Shown: positions 7,189 through 16,959, numbered from the stretch's first letter. The stretch: 40,084 nucleotides of DNA from Phycisphaerales bacterium (GCA_030054025.1 JASGCQ010000014.1:1-40084); one strand, 5' to 3'. Translations and numbers: made by a program. Notes: generated by a model from the sequence alone, not told the origin.

Positions 7189-9315
7189 ATGGAAATACAA
7201 AAGTTTTATTACGACAACAAACTCCCCAAACAGTTTGCCATTGCATCCATATTTTGGGGTGCAGTCGGTATGTTAGCCGGCGTTTTAATTGCCTTTCAGT
7301 TGGCATTTCCAGCTTTGAATTTCGGAATTGAGTACACCACATTTGGTAGGGTAAGACCCATCCATACCAATGCGGTAATTTTTGCCTTTGTGGGTAATGG
7401 TATTTTTACCGCCATTTACTATTCAATGCCTCGCCTCCTCAAAACACCGATGTGGAGCAACGCACTAGGCAAAATTCATTTTTGGGGTTGGCAATTGATT
7501 ATTGTAGCTGCAGCATTGAGTTTGGCAATGGGTTATACTACTGGCAAGGAGTATGCGGAATTGGAATGGCCTATTGACATCGCCATCACCTTAGTGTGGG
7601 TGGTATTTGGTATCAATATGTTTGGCACGATACTTACTCGTCGCGAGCGCCACCTATACGTTGCTATTTGGTTTTTTATAGCATCATGGGTAACTGTAGC
7701 AATGTTGCATCTTGTCAACTCTTTCGAATTTCCGGTAAGCTTTATGAAAAGCTATTCTTGGTATGCCGGAGTTCAAGATGCTTTAGTGCAATGGTGGTAT
7801 GGTCATAACGCTGTAGCCTTCTTTTTGACTACACCCTATTTAGGTTTGATGTATTATTTCTTACCCAAAGCGGCTGAACGTCCGGTATATTCTTATCGTT
7901 TGAGTATTGTCCATTTTTGGAGTTTGATATTCTTATACATCTGGGCCGGCCCTCACCATTTGTTGTATACTGCCTTGCCTGATTGGGCTCAATCTTTGGG
8001 TACTGTATTCAGTATCATGCTCATTCTACCATCATGGGGGGGTATGCTGAATGGCTTGTTTACTCTGCGTGGCGCATGGGATAAAGTTCGCGAAGATCCC
8101 GTTCTTAAATTCTTTGTGGTTGCTGTTACTTGTTATGGTATGTCCACATTCGAAGGTCCTATGCTCTCGTTGAAAAATGTAAATGCGATTTCTCACTATA
8201 GCGATTGGACAGTGGCACACGTACATATTGGTGCATTGGGTTGGAATGGCTTTATGACATTTGGCATGATGTATTGGTTGTTCCCAAAAATGTTCGACAC
8301 CAAATTATACTCCAAAAAACTTGCTGGAACTCACTTTTGGATAGGCACCTTAGGCATTATTTTATATGCAATCCCAATGTATTGGGCTGCATTCCGCTCT
8401 TACTTTATGATGAAGGCATTCACACCCGAAGGTCAGTTAGAATATCAATTTATAGACGTAGTACAAACAGTAGTTCCTTTCTATGTATTGCGTGCATTAG
8501 GTGGCACATTATTCTTGATAGGCGTTTTCATTATGGTGTACAATCTGTACAAAACTGTAAAACAAGGTTCATTTATCGAAAGTGAATCTGCTGAAGCTGC
8601 TCCATTAACCAAAGCCTATATTGCCCCTGCTAAATTACACTGGCATTCATTTATTGAAAGAAAACCTCTGATGTTGTTGGTACTCAGCTTGATTGTAGTC
8701 GGCATCGGAGGTATGGTAGAATTGATTCCCACCTTCTTGGTAAAATCAAATGTGCCGACCCTATCCAGTGTAAAACCTTACACGCCATTAGAACTTCAAG
8801 GTCGTGATGTGTATATCTCTGAAGGTTGTTACAATTGTCACTCTCAAATGATTCGTCCATTCCGTTATGAAGTTGCCCGTTATGGCGAATATTCAAAAGC
8901 AGGTGAATTTGTGTATGACCATCCATTCCAATGGGGCAGTAAACGTACTGGTCCGGATTTGGCCAGGATTGGCGGTAAATATCCTGACAGTTGGCATTTC
9001 AACCACATGCTTGAGCCAAGCTCAATGGCACCAGGTTCTATCATGCCTAATTACCCTTGGTTATTTAAGAAAACAATAGACATCGCCAGTACCAATTCAA
9101 AAATTCATGCCATGCGCCAAATGGGCGTTCCCTATCCGAAAGGTTATGAGTCTGTTGCTGCTGATGATTTGAAAATGCAAGCTGAAAGCATCACTGCCAA
9201 TTTGAAGAAAGAAAAAATTGAGATTAAAAGCGATAAGCAAATCATTGCTCTAATAGCTTATCTACAAAGGGTGGGTAAAGACATTAAAGCACAAAAAACA
9301 GACACTCAAAACTAA
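7189..9315 (+). CDS. ccoNO: Fused CcoN-CcoO, cbb3 cytochrome c oxidase subunits I and II
   Basis: The catalytic core of a high-affinity terminal oxidase in the inner membrane, 708 residues. Residues 1 to about 460 are CcoN, with about 12 membrane helices and heme/copper ligands H59 (RPIHTN), H206 (WWYGH), H256/H257 (GPHH) and H344/H346 (AHVHIG). After a linker (about 460-490) another membrane helix (about 492-515) leads into the CcoO domain, with one heme c site C547-Y-N-C550-H551 and a likely axial Met in SIMPNYPWL (M619). CcoN and CcoO are separate proteins in Proteobacteria; the fusion is usual in Bacteroidota. The domain-internal sequence is uninterrupted, so it is not an assembly error. 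It lies between ccoS and ccoQ with 8-12-base gaps. Confidence 0.97.
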   Translation: MEIQKFYYDNKLPKQFAIASIFWGAVGMLAGVLIAFQLAFPALNFGIEYTTFGRVRPIHTNAVIFAFVGNGIFTAIYYSMPRLLKTPMWSNALGKIHFWGWQLIIVAAALSLAMGYTTGKEYAELEWPIDIAITLVWVVFGINMFGTILTRRERHLYVAIWFFIASWVTVAMLHLVNSFEFPVSFMKSYSWYAGVQDALVQWWYGHNAVAFFLTTPYLGLMYYFLPKAAERPVYSYRLSIVHFWSLIFLYIWAGPHHLLYTALPDWAQSLGTVFSIMLILPSWGGMLNGLFTLRGAWDKVREDPVLKFFVVAVTCYGMSTFEGPMLSLKNVNAISHYSDWTVAHVHIGALGWNGFMTFGMMYWLFPKMFDTKLYSKKLAGTHFWIGTLGIILYAIPMYWAAFRSYFMMKAFTPEGQLEYQFIDVVQTVVPFYVLRALGGTLFLIGVFIMVYNLYKTVKQGSFIESESAEAAPLTKAYIAPAKLHWHSFIERKPLMLLVLSLIVVGIGGMVELIPTFLVKSNVPTLSSVKPYTPLELQGRDVYISEGCYNCHSQMIRPFRYEVARYGEYSKAGEFVYDHPFQWGSKRTGPDLARIGGKYPDSWHFNHMLEPSSMAPGSIMPNYPWLFKKTIDIASTNSKIHAMRQMGVPYPKGYESVAADDLKMQAESITANLKKEKIEIKSDKQIIALIAYLQRVGKDIKAQKTDTQN

Positions 9316-9323
9316 TTATCCTT

Positions 9324-9491
9324 ATGAAATTCTCACATTATTTAGAAACAATATCAGGGGTCAGTATTTATCCGATTATATCTCTGTTGATGTTTGTCAG
9401 CTTCTTTGTAATTGTTACCCTATGGGTACTTAGAGTGGACAAAAAAACAATCGAACATATTGAAAATCTGCCTTTAGAAAACGATAAATAA
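9324..9491 (+). CDS. ccoQ: CcoQ/FixQ small subunit
   Basis: A 55-residue protein with one membrane helix (about 15-36) and a short charged C-terminal tail (RVDKKTIEHIENLPLEND). This is the CcoQ layout: a small single-helix subunit that stabilises the cbb3 complex. It starts at the ATG 8 bases after the ccoNO stop and ends 3 bases before ccoP. Sequence conservation in CcoQ is low, so the call rests largely on size, topology and position. Confidence 0.85.
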   Translation: MKFSHYLETISGVSIYPIISLLMFVSFFVIVTLWVLRVDKKTIEHIENLPLENDK

Positions 9492-9494
9492 AAA

Positions 9495-10718
9495 ATGTAC
9501 CAATCAATGAAGCATTTCATTAAAAAAATATCCACGAGTATGTTGGCAATGATGCTCGTGTTCCAAAACAATATCGTTTGGGCAGCTCAGGAAACGAGCA
9601 ATGCCGATGCGAGTAGCTCCAACTTCAAATTGGATGTGAACACAACACTCACTGCTTGTGTTCTACTGTTGTTAATCGTCATCTTAGTATTGGGGTTCAC
9701 TTTGCGTTCTTCAGTATTATTCTATCACGAAAAACGCAAAAAAGAATCCAAGCCCAATAGCGGAGCCAAAATTTTAGGATTGGTTTTGGCAGTCATATTA
9801 TTTGCCGCTATGCCAGCATGGGCGCAAGCTACCACTGCAACAAGTGCAGATGCAGATGCAGCCGCAGGCTCGAGTACAATACCCGATTCTGAAGTCATCA
9901 GATGGATTTTGTATTTCGTTCTATTATTAGAAATAGTCATCCTATTCTTCTTTACAAAGTTAATCCGCTTTTTTATAGGAGTGGATACTTACAAAACGCA
10001 ATCCAATACTTCTATGAAAATGGATTGGTCGAAGATTTGGACAAAGATGAATCGCTTCAAGCCTATCGAAGAAGAAGACTCTTTAGATGCAGGGCATAAT
10101 TATGATGGGATAAAAGAATTGGACAATGTGACACCACCATGGTTTATCGCAGGCTTTGTAATCACTATTATTTTCGGAATTTTTTACTTGTGGCGTTACC
10201 ATATTGCAGCAGCAGCACCCTTGCAAACTGAAGAATATAACATAGCGGTAGCTGAAGCGAAGATACAACAAGCAGAATTTTTGAAAACACAGGCAAACAA
10301 TATTGACGAAAATTCAGTTGTAGTATTGGGTGCAGATGGCATTGCTGCGGGTAAGGCATTATTTGCCAGCAACTGTGTAGCTTGTCATGGTGATAAGGGT
10401 CAAGGAGCTTCTGTAGGACCAAACCTTTCAGATAATTATTGGATTCATAAAGGAGGGGTTAAAGACATCTTCAAGTCGATCAAATATGGCTGGCAAGAAA
10501 AAGGGATGAAACCTTGGAAAGATGATTTCTCTCCCAATCAGATTGCCCAATTATCCAGTTATGTTTATTCTTTAAAAGGCTCTAATCCTGTAGGAGGGAA
10601 AGAAGCTCAAGGTGATTTGTATACAGAAGAGGCTACAACAGCTGAAACAAAAAATTCAGACAGCAGTAAAACCATCAGTGCAGATACTACTAAAAATAAA
10701 ACACACAACGAGCGATGA
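9495..10718 (+). CDS. ccoP: CcoP, cytochrome c subunit III of cbb3 oxidase (single heme)
   Basis: The electron-input cytochrome c subunit, 407 residues. An N-terminal signal-like segment (about 8-31, ending VWAAQ) is followed by hydrophobic helices at about 50-70, 93-110, 135-161 and 216-235. Then comes one cytochrome c domain with C294-V-A-C297-H298 and a probable distal Met in GMKPW (M338). Proteobacterial CcoP has one or two helices and two heme c sites; here only one CxxCH is present and the membrane part is longer. The segment ending MPAWAQ (about 105-111) looks like a second cleavage site. The tail is low-complexity (T, S, K, E). The last codon overlaps ccoG by 4 bases (ATGA), indicating translational coupling. 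Confidence 0.93.
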   Translation: MYQSMKHFIKKISTSMLAMMLVFQNNIVWAAQETSNADASSSNFKLDVNTTLTACVLLLLIVILVLGFTLRSSVLFYHEKRKKESKPNSGAKILGLVLAVILFAAMPAWAQATTATSADADAAAGSSTIPDSEVIRWILYFVLLLEIVILFFFTKLIRFFIGVDTYKTQSNTSMKMDWSKIWTKMNRFKPIEEEDSLDAGHNYDGIKELDNVTPPWFIAGFVITIIFGIFYLWRYHIAAAAPLQTEEYNIAVAEAKIQQAEFLKTQANNIDENSVVVLGADGIAAGKALFASNCVACHGDKGQGASVGPNLSDNYWIHKGGVKDIFKSIKYGWQEKGMKPWKDDFSPNQIAQLSSYVYSLKGSNPVGGKEAQGDLYTEEATTAETKNSDSSKTISADTTKNKTHNER

Positions 10719-12136
10719 ATACCGGAGGATTAGAAGAATCGAAAAACAAATCAGAACTAGACCAATCCTATAGAGACAGAGTCAGTACCGTTACGGAAAA
10801 AGGCAAACGCAATTGGGTGTTTGCCGAAAAACCAAAAGGTAAATTTTATACACTCCGCAACTATTTTTCATTCGCTTATTTTATAGCATTCTTCAGCATA
10901 CCATTGATCAAGGTCAATGGTATGCCTTTTTTAATGCTCAACTTCCCTGAAGGGAAATTCATTATTTTCAGTAAAATTTTTTGGCCTCAAGACTTCATCA
11001 TCTTTGCGGTAGGGATGATAACTGCAATTGTCTTTGTGGTACTTTTTACAGTGATCTATGGTAGGCTTTTTTGTGGTTGGGTATGCCCACAGACAGTATT
11101 TATGGAAATGTTGTTTCGCAAAATTGAGTGGTGGATAGAAGGCTCCTATACCCAACAACAAAAGCTAAACAAAGCACCTTGGAACACAGAAAAAATATTA
11201 AAAAGAGGAGGAAAGCATGTAACCTTTTTTCTATTGTCTTTCCTCATTGCCAATACCTTTCTTGCTTACATATTGGGTATAGATGGCTTGCTGAAAGTCA
11301 TTCACGAACCCTTCTCTGAACACCTACTGTTATTCTTCGGACTACTATTTTTTACTTTTTTGTTTTACTGTGTATTTGCCTTTGTCAGAGAAATTGTATG
11401 CACTACTATTTGCCCTTACGGTCGCTTGCAAGGAGTAATGTTTGATAAAGATACCATGCAAGTGGCGTATGATTACAAGCGCGGAGAGCCTCGCGCCAAA
11501 ATATCGGCTCAACTATCTACTGCTGGCGATTGCATTGATTGTCATAAATGTGTGCATGTCTGCCCTACTGGCATTGACATCCGTAACGGCATTCAGATGG
11601 AATGTGTAGGCTGCACGGCTTGTATTGATGCTTGCGATGAAGTGATGGTCAAAATCAAAAAACCAGTCGGGCTTATTCTATATGCCTCAGAAAATCACAT
11701 TTCCAAAGGCCATAAATTTCATTTCAACAACAGAATGAAAGCTTATTCCATACTGCTCATTATTCTGACTATATTTATGACGGTATTGATTGCCAGCAGA
11801 CATAGTATTGACACTTATATTTCAAGAGTCAAAGGGCAATTGTACCAAGAATTACCGGAAAATAAATTGAGCAATCTCTTTAATGCAAAAATCATTAATA
11901 AAACGAACAAAGATGTTGCTATTGAATTGCGCTTAGAAAATATAGCAGGTGAAATAAAAATGGTGAGTCAGCACCAATTACACTTGAAAAAAGAGGCACT
12001 CAACCAATTGACTTTCTTCATTATCTTAGACAAAAAAGAAATTCATAAAAGAAACACGGAACTAAAAATCGGCATCTATCAAAATGGAGCAAAAATCCAA
12101 ACCATCAATTCCACCTTTTTAGGGCCCTTTATGTAA
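10715..12136 (+). CDS. ccoG: CcoG/FixG, membrane ferredoxin-like oxidase maturation protein
   Basis: A membrane-bound double 4Fe-4S protein implicated in reducing copper for cbb3 assembly. The 473 residues have helices at about 50-68, 90-115, 168-190, 203-225 and 342-362. The two clusters are bound by C273, C276, C279, C283 and C297, C300, C303, C307, followed by an immunoglobulin-like C-terminal domain (about 370-473). CGWVCPQ (about 120-126) and CPYGRLQ (about 233-239) are the conserved CcoG/NosR/NapH-type signatures. It overlaps ccoP by 4 bases. Confidence 0.95.
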   Translation: MNTGGLEESKNKSELDQSYRDRVSTVTEKGKRNWVFAEKPKGKFYTLRNYFSFAYFIAFFSIPLIKVNGMPFLMLNFPEGKFIIFSKIFWPQDFIIFAVGMITAIVFVVLFTVIYGRLFCGWVCPQTVFMEMLFRKIEWWIEGSYTQQQKLNKAPWNTEKILKRGGKHVTFFLLSFLIANTFLAYILGIDGLLKVIHEPFSEHLLLFFGLLFFTFLFYCVFAFVREIVCTTICPYGRLQGVMFDKDTMQVAYDYKRGEPRAKISAQLSTAGDCIDCHKCVHVCPTGIDIRNGIQMECVGCTACIDACDEVMVKIKKPVGLILYASENHISKGHKFHFNNRMKAYSILLIILTIFMTVLIASRHSIDTYISRVKGQLYQELPENKLSNLFNAKIINKTNKDVAIELRLENIAGEIKMVSQHQLHLKKEALNQLTFFIILDKKEIHKRNTELKIGIYQNGAKIQTINSTFLGPFM

Positions 12137-12153
12137 ACAAGAAAATATCAATT

Positions 12154-12591
12154 ATGAATTGGGGATATAAAATAATGACGGTTGTAATTGTTTTTATTAT
12201 AGCTATGTGTAGCATGGTTTATGTAGCAATGCAACAAAAAAATGAAATGTTTGATGACAAGTACTACATAAAAGAGTTGAAGCATCAAGACTTAATCAAT
12301 GCCGAAAAAAACTTAAATGCCTTATCTGAAAATTTACGCATTATTGACAGTAGTAATTTAATCATAGTGAGCATCCCGTCAACTGCAAGCCAATCAATTA
12401 GCGAGGGAACAATTTCCTTTTTAAGGTCCTCAGATCAATCAAAAGACACTACTCTACCCTTAATACTTGATGCGAATGGTATGCAATTGATTGGGAAAAA
12501 CGCATTTATAAAAGGCATGTATAAAGTTCGTGTGAATTGGAAAAGCAACCAAAAACCTTATTATACCGAGAGGTCTATCTTCGTTGAATAA
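12154..12591 (+). CDS. ccoH: CcoH/FixH, cbb3 oxidase assembly protein
   Basis: A 145-residue protein with one N-terminal membrane helix (about 6-26) and a periplasmic domain that begins with the FixH-like pattern DDKYYIKELKHQD (about 35-47). FixH/CcoH proteins interact with the oxidase and CcoI during assembly. It sits 17 bases after ccoG and 3 bases before the next gene, as expected for this locus. Sequence is divergent beyond the first 60 residues. Confidence 0.88.
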   Translation: MNWGYKIMTVVIVFIIAMCSMVYVAMQQKNEMFDDKYYIKELKHQDLINAEKNLNALSENLRIIDSSNLIIVSIPSTASQSISEGTISFLRSSDQSKDTTLPLILDANGMQLIGKNAFIKGMYKVRVNWKSNQKPYYTERSIFVE

Positions 12592-12594
12592 CAC

Positions 12595-13302
12595 ATGTGG
12601 TACAGTATTTTGGCAGGGCTAGGCATTGGCTTAATAGGCAGTTTTCATTGCATTGGTATGTGTGGCCCTATTGCATTGTCTTTACCTATTTATGGTAAAT
12701 CTAAAATAGAAAAACTATTACTGATTATCCTGTACAATATAGGCAGAGCATGCTCCTATGCTTCATTAGGCTTGTTATTTGGCTATATTGGCAATCAGTT
12801 TTTTTTATTTGGATACCAAAGAGCATTTTCAATAAGCCTCGGATTTCTATTACTCATTTTCCTTTTTGCCCATCAATTTCTCAGTGCTCGTTTTGCTATC
12901 ATCGACAAAATTTTCAATCGAGTCAAATCAGTTTTGGCGAAGGGGCTACAATCTACACAAAGCAGCTATTCATATTTCTTAATTGGTGTTGCTAATGGAT
13001 TTTTACCCTGCGGCTTAGTCTATTTGGCAATAGGCTCTGCTATGGCTACAGGCAATATGCTGTATGGTGCAGCACTGATGTTTGTATTTGGCATGGGCAC
13101 CTTCCCACTGATGATTAGTTTGATGATTTTCGGACGTTTTATATCACTCACTTTTCGCAATAGAATGCGCAAAATAACTCCCGCATTTATTGTACTTACT
13201 GCTTTAGTAATTATTCTGAGAGGAATGAATTTAGGCATTCCGTACCTCAGTCCTCAATTGCAGGAAAACAATGCGGTAGAACAAGTAAAATGCCACAAAT
13301 AA
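12595..13302 (+). CDS. DsbD_2 / TauE-SafE-like membrane protein of the cco locus
   Basis: A polytopic membrane protein of 235 residues with about six helices. It contains SFHCIGMCGP (about 16-25) in the first helix and NGFLPCGLVY (about 134-143) in the fourth. These paired cysteine motifs are typical of the 'cytochrome c biogenesis protein transmembrane region' DsbD_2 family, often annotated as sulfite exporter TauE/SafE or as a urease-accessory UreH-like domain. Members regularly end cbb3 operons, where a role in copper or thiol-redox delivery is assumed rather than shown. It is the last gene of the operon and is convergent with the DUF4340-like gene. No clear hairpin terminator is visible in the 34-base gap. 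Confidence 0.85.
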   Translation: MWYSILAGLGIGLIGSFHCIGMCGPIALSLPIYGKSKIEKLLLIILYNIGRACSYASLGLLFGYIGNQFFLFGYQRAFSISLGFLLLIFLFAHQFLSARFAIIDKIFNRVKSVLAKGLQSTQSSYSYFLIGVANGFLPCGLVYLAIGSAMATGNMLYGAALMFVFGMGTFPLMISLMIFGRFISLTFRNRMRKITPAFIVLTALVIILRGMNLGIPYLSPQLQENNAVEQVKCHK

Positions 13303-13336
13303 TAGGCGCAAACGATAAAAACGAAGATTGCTTTGT

Positions 13337-14407
13337 CTATCTGAAAGGCGGTTTTGGCTTAGATGCAGGCTTGGGTGCTACTTCGTCTTGATAAAATTCA
13401 TAACTGCGCTTGAAGAATTTTTCGAAGGTTCTTGCCTGAATCAATAATGTATCATGTGTGCTTTTATTAATCGCATACATACGCTCTACATCCACAGGTC
13501 TATGAGTAGAATCTGTTGAAGTTTGGTCACTCATATCGACAACCCTATCGTTGGCATCTATCCAATAAATATCTAAATCAAATTTTTGTCCTGATTTTTT
13601 CTCAATATTCAAATTGCAACGCATCCGTGCATTTCGAATCATAGAATCTATGCCAATCATTCCATTCATGTAGCTCTCTGCATTTATTTCGCTAAAAAAA
13701 GTCAGATAAGCCTTTGCTCGATTGAGGTTGAGATGGCTTAATACAGGTTTCAATTGCTCATCTACAGTAACTATTGGGGTTTTAAGCGCATTTTGAATCG
13801 AAAAAGAATTTAAAGGTTCATAGGGATAATGAACACTCACTTTCTGCAAGCTATCAGCTGGAATATCAAAAACTAGGAGAGCGCGCCAATCATTCAATTC
13901 GGTGGTAAAGCGAGGAGTTAAATAACCATCATAACCTGGTATCTCAACCAAATAAGGTTGTGTAGCATTTTCAATAATCATAAAAGAGCCATGATAATTA
14001 GGTCCTTGACCTGCCACATAAAAGCTTCTGATTTTTTTACCCTCCAAATCGTACACCTCTACTTTAGTAGCTAATCCAGCCAACAATTTAACCACCCTAT
14101 CCATGTCTTTGGGGCTTACAGGCGAATGCGCTGTTTGCAATTTCAAGCAAGTAAGAATATTCAGCATTTGAATGGGCATAGCCGTAAACTCTTTGTTCAA
14201 AGACCACGAATGACTGGGTTGACGTTGCAACAAAATAGATTGCCCATCATTATCCACCAAAAAGATTTTGCCGATACTCGCTGTATCTCTAATGCTAAAA
14301 TTAGCCTCGTTGCTTTGGTACAATTCGTCATTATTCCGAATCAGAAAAAAATACACACCAAGGCCTAAGACACAAGCCAATACTAGATAAACTAATGTTT
14401 TTCCCAT
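13337..14407 (-). CDS. DUF4340-like membrane-anchored protein of the gld operon
   Basis: A 356-residue protein with an N-terminal anchor helix (about 5-24) and a large extracytoplasmic part. The pattern of short beta strands around SWSLNKEFTAMPIQMLNILTC (split here as SWSLNKEF and PIQMLNIL, about 68-88) and FYVAGQGPNYHG resembles DUF4340 proteins. DUF4340 genes commonly follow GldG-like ABC components, and this one begins 22 bases downstream of gldG on the same strand. It ends in a proline/lysine-rich tail. The function is unknown; association with the GldF/GldG transporter is inferred from position. Confidence 0.75.
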   Translation of the reverse strand: MGKTLVYLVLACVLGLGVYFFLIRNNDELYQSNEANFSIRDTASIGKIFLVDNDGQSILLQRQPSHSWSLNKEFTAMPIQMLNILTCLKLQTAHSPVSPKDMDRVVKLLAGLATKVEVYDLEGKKIRSFYVAGQGPNYHGSFMIIENATQPYLVEIPGYDGYLTPRFTTELNDWRALLVFDIPADSLQKVSVHYPYEPLNSFSIQNALKTPIVTVDEQLKPVLSHLNLNRAKAYLTFFSEINAESYMNGMIGIDSMIRNARMRCNLNIEKKSGQKFDLDIYWIDANDRVVDMSDQTSTDSTHRPVDVERMYAINKSTHDTLLIQARTFEKFFKRSYEFYQDEVAPKPASKPKPPFR

Positions 14408-14429
14408 GTTCGATATTAAATACCTGTTA

Positions 14430-16181
14430 CTATTTTAATTTTTTTTCGTATCTTCTTTTTCTGAAAAACATATATACAGAGGCAAAGACAAGGATAATAC
14501 CGCTGGGGAGTAAAATATTAATCCACTGCCATTTTGTTTTTTCTGCTTTCACCCTTCCACTATCCAACAATCTGAGTTTTACCTCTTTAGATCTACACTC
14601 CAACAGTCCCGATTTATCCGTCAAATATTCTAAGCAGTTCAAGAAAAATGTTTTATTGGCAAAGCGATTTCTTGTATATCTCCAATAGCCCATCTCCATG
14701 GTACCCTCACGTTCCGAAAAATCATTTTCTATCAAGTCGCCATCAGAAACTACAATCATACTTGTAGCAGAGTCGCAATGAGATTTAAAAGGCATCTTCA
14801 AAGTATCCTTTAATACTTTTAGAAAATCGGGTTGTAATCGATTATTGAATACGGATTTAAATTTCCCTTCCAACAAAACAGCCACCGGTTGGTAGGGTTT
14901 ATTAAACATACGGTTATCTAGCTTAAACGCCATCATACTCAAACTCACTCTTACCGGATGAGGTGCTACACGGCTATACTTTGAAGAAGCTAACAAAATT
15001 GTTTTCTTGATATCGGGATTAGCAATAGTATCTATACTACTGGTAAACATACTCATCACAGGGTCTAAATTATGCACAATAGGATGCTTAGAAGTCGGCA
15101 TCAGTACTGGAAAATAGATCCAAGGACGCAATTCGGTTTGGGGTTTATCGCCTAGCATACCCACCACCACGGGTATAGGATTACAATCCATATCTTCTAT
15201 CAAGTTTGGATTGACACGCACACCATAATTGAACAACATATCTTCCAAATTCAAGGTCAAATCTCTAGTTAAAAAAGATTGGGAAGATTCGCGACTCATG
15301 CTATCCATACTTGCACGAACACCATCCAAGAGCCAAAGCACATGACCACCACGCATGATATACTGGTCAATCTTAAACTTATCTTTATCTTCAAATGCAG
15401 AGCGTGGTTTATTGATAATAATAGCCTCGTAAGTACCTAAGCCCGGACCAGGAATTATCATACTCCCATGCAAGTCAATGGTATCCAAATGATACAACAT
15501 CTTAATCGTATTGAGTGCATCATTGGTATTAGCGCCAAGATTTTCATCGTTACCCATGATGTAACCAACTGAAGCTTGATCGGGCTGAGTGAGGTAATTG
15601 ATAGCACTGGCAAATTTGTATTCCAAAAGTGATTCGGAATAATTCAATACTTCAATGGGATTCATGCCTTGAAGATTGTTTTCAAGCAGATTGACGGGAT
15701 ATTCTTTGCCTTTGTATTGCACTAAAGCATAGGGGAAAATAACTTTTTCGGAATAACCCTCTTCATCTTGCACTTGCAAGTTGGTACCATGAATTTCTTT
15801 CTTCGCCAAAGCCTGAAAAATAGGTCCTTTTTCCTTCTCAGTTTTCCCTTCAAATGGGTCTGAGAATCGAAACACCACCTTATTGCCTGATACCTCTTTG
15901 AAGTACTGCAAACACTCGCGTGTAGATGATGCCAAACGCTGAAAACCAGCAGGTAATTGACCTTTGAGATAAACGTCGATTACCGCCACCTCTTCCATAC
16001 TATGCAGCATCTTTTTCGTCGAAGGCGATAAGGTAAATCTTTTTTCTTCGGTAAGGTCAAAGCCATAATGAAAGCGTGCTGCCAATAAATTGACGCAGAC
16101 CAATATGGCTGCAAGTAACACAATTCTGATGCTTGCTTGGCGTTGTTGATTTTTTCTTTTTGAAGAAGGATTGCTTGTCAT
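14430..16181 (-). CDS. gldG: GldG, gliding-motility ABC transporter auxiliary component
   Basis: A 583-residue protein of the GldG/ABC-type uncharacterised transport family. It has an N-terminal helix (about 17-36), a large periplasmic region with a ThuA/GATase-like core, and a C-terminal helix (about 555-573) followed by a basic tail. LDGVRASMDSMS (about 292-303) and the LLPSGIILVF anchor are typical. With GldA and GldF, GldG forms an ABC transporter needed for gliding in Flavobacterium, probably acting on envelope components. It starts 28 bases after gldF and precedes the DUF4340-like gene. Confidence 0.9.
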   Translation of the reverse strand: MTSNPSSKRKNQQRQASIRIVLLAAILVCVNLLAARFHYGFDLTEEKRFTLSPSTKKMLHSMEEVAVIDVYLKGQLPAGFQRLASSTRECLQYFKEVSGNKVVFRFSDPFEGKTEKEKGPIFQALAKKEIHGTNLQVQDEEGYSEKVIFPYALVQYKGKEYPVNLLENNLQGMNPIEVLNYSESLLEYKFASAINYLTQPDQASVGYIMGNDENLGANTNDALNTIKMLYHLDTIDLHGSMIIPGPGLGTYEAIIINKPRSAFEDKDKFKIDQYIMRGGHVLWLLDGVRASMDSMSRESSQSFLTRDLTLNLEDMLFNYGVRVNPNLIEDMDCNPIPVVVGMLGDKPQTELRPWIYFPVLMPTSKHPIVHNLDPVMSMFTSSIDTIANPDIKKTILLASSKYSRVAPHPVRVSLSMMAFKLDNRMFNKPYQPVAVLLEGKFKSVFNNRLQPDFLKVLKDTLKMPFKSHCDSATSMIVVSDGDLIENDFSEREGTMEMGYWRYTRNRFANKTFFLNCLEYLTDKSGLLECRSKEVKLRLLDSGRVKAEKTKWQWINILLPSGIILVFASVYMFFRKRRYEKKLK

Positions 16182-16209
16182 TAATTCTAATAAATATAGT
16201 AAAGTTAAT

Positions 16210-16959
16210 TTAATCTTGTTTAGCCGTATCCCAAGTGCGGCGACTGAGCGATAATTGTGTCAATGAAATAAAGAGCACAATAACGGAAAGGAAATAAACA
16301 ACATCTCTAGTATCTACAATACCCCGACTAATCGAATTGTAGTGAAACGAAAGCCCAACCATGGTTAAATAATAATCCAAGCCGCCGTAAAAAGCAGGCA
16401 CATTACTCAAAGCCTCAAAGCCAGAATACAGCAAATAGCAAGCAAATACGGCCACCAAAAAACTGACGATTTGATTACTCGTAAGCGAGGAGCAAAAGAG
16501 TCCGATAGAGGCAAAAGAAGCAGCTAATGACAACAAACCAATGTAAGAACCAATAATACCACCCGTGTCTAAATTATTGGGCACAGCCGAGAGATTGCTA
16601 ATGGTATATACATAAATGAGTGTGGGCAACAAAGCAAAAACAACCAAAACCAACACCGCAAAATACTTACCCAATATAATCTGCAAACTACTCAATGGTT
16701 TTGTAGATAACCATTCAATGGTTCCACTCCTGAACTCGTCGGGAAAAGCACGCATGGTCACCGCAGGAATCAAAAACATCAAAAGCCAAGGAGCCAATTC
16801 AAAATATTTCTCAAGCGTGGCATAGCCGAATTCTAAAATACTGGTCTGCCTTATACCCCAAAGGAATAGACCGCAAAACAACAAAAAGACTATGATGACT
16901 ACATAGCCTACTATAGAACTAAAAAAAGAATTAATTTCTTTGATAAAAATACTACGCAT
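16210..16959 (-). CDS. gldF: GldF, gliding-motility ABC transporter permease
   Basis: An inner-membrane permease of 249 residues with six predicted helices, starting MRSIFIKEINSFFSS. The MRAFPDEFRSGTIEWLSTKP segment (about 67-86) between helices 2 and 3 is the conserved ABC-2 permease signature that contacts the ATPase. It is first in a three-gene operon with gldG and the DUF4340-like gene. The ATPase GldA is not encoded in this window. A candidate promoter element lies at 16995-17002. Confidence 0.92.
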   Translation of the reverse strand: MRSIFIKEINSFFSSIVGYVVIIVFLLFCGLFLWGIRQTSILEFGYATLEKYFELAPWLLMFLIPAVTMRAFPDEFRSGTIEWLSTKPLSSLQIILGKYFAVLVLVVFALLPTLIYVYTISNLSAVPNNLDTGGIIGSYIGLLSLAASFASIGLFCSSLTSNQIVSFLVAVFACYLLYSGFEALSNVPAFYGGLDYYLTMVGLSFHYNSISRGIVDTRDVVYFLSVIVLFISLTQLSLSRRTWDTAKQD

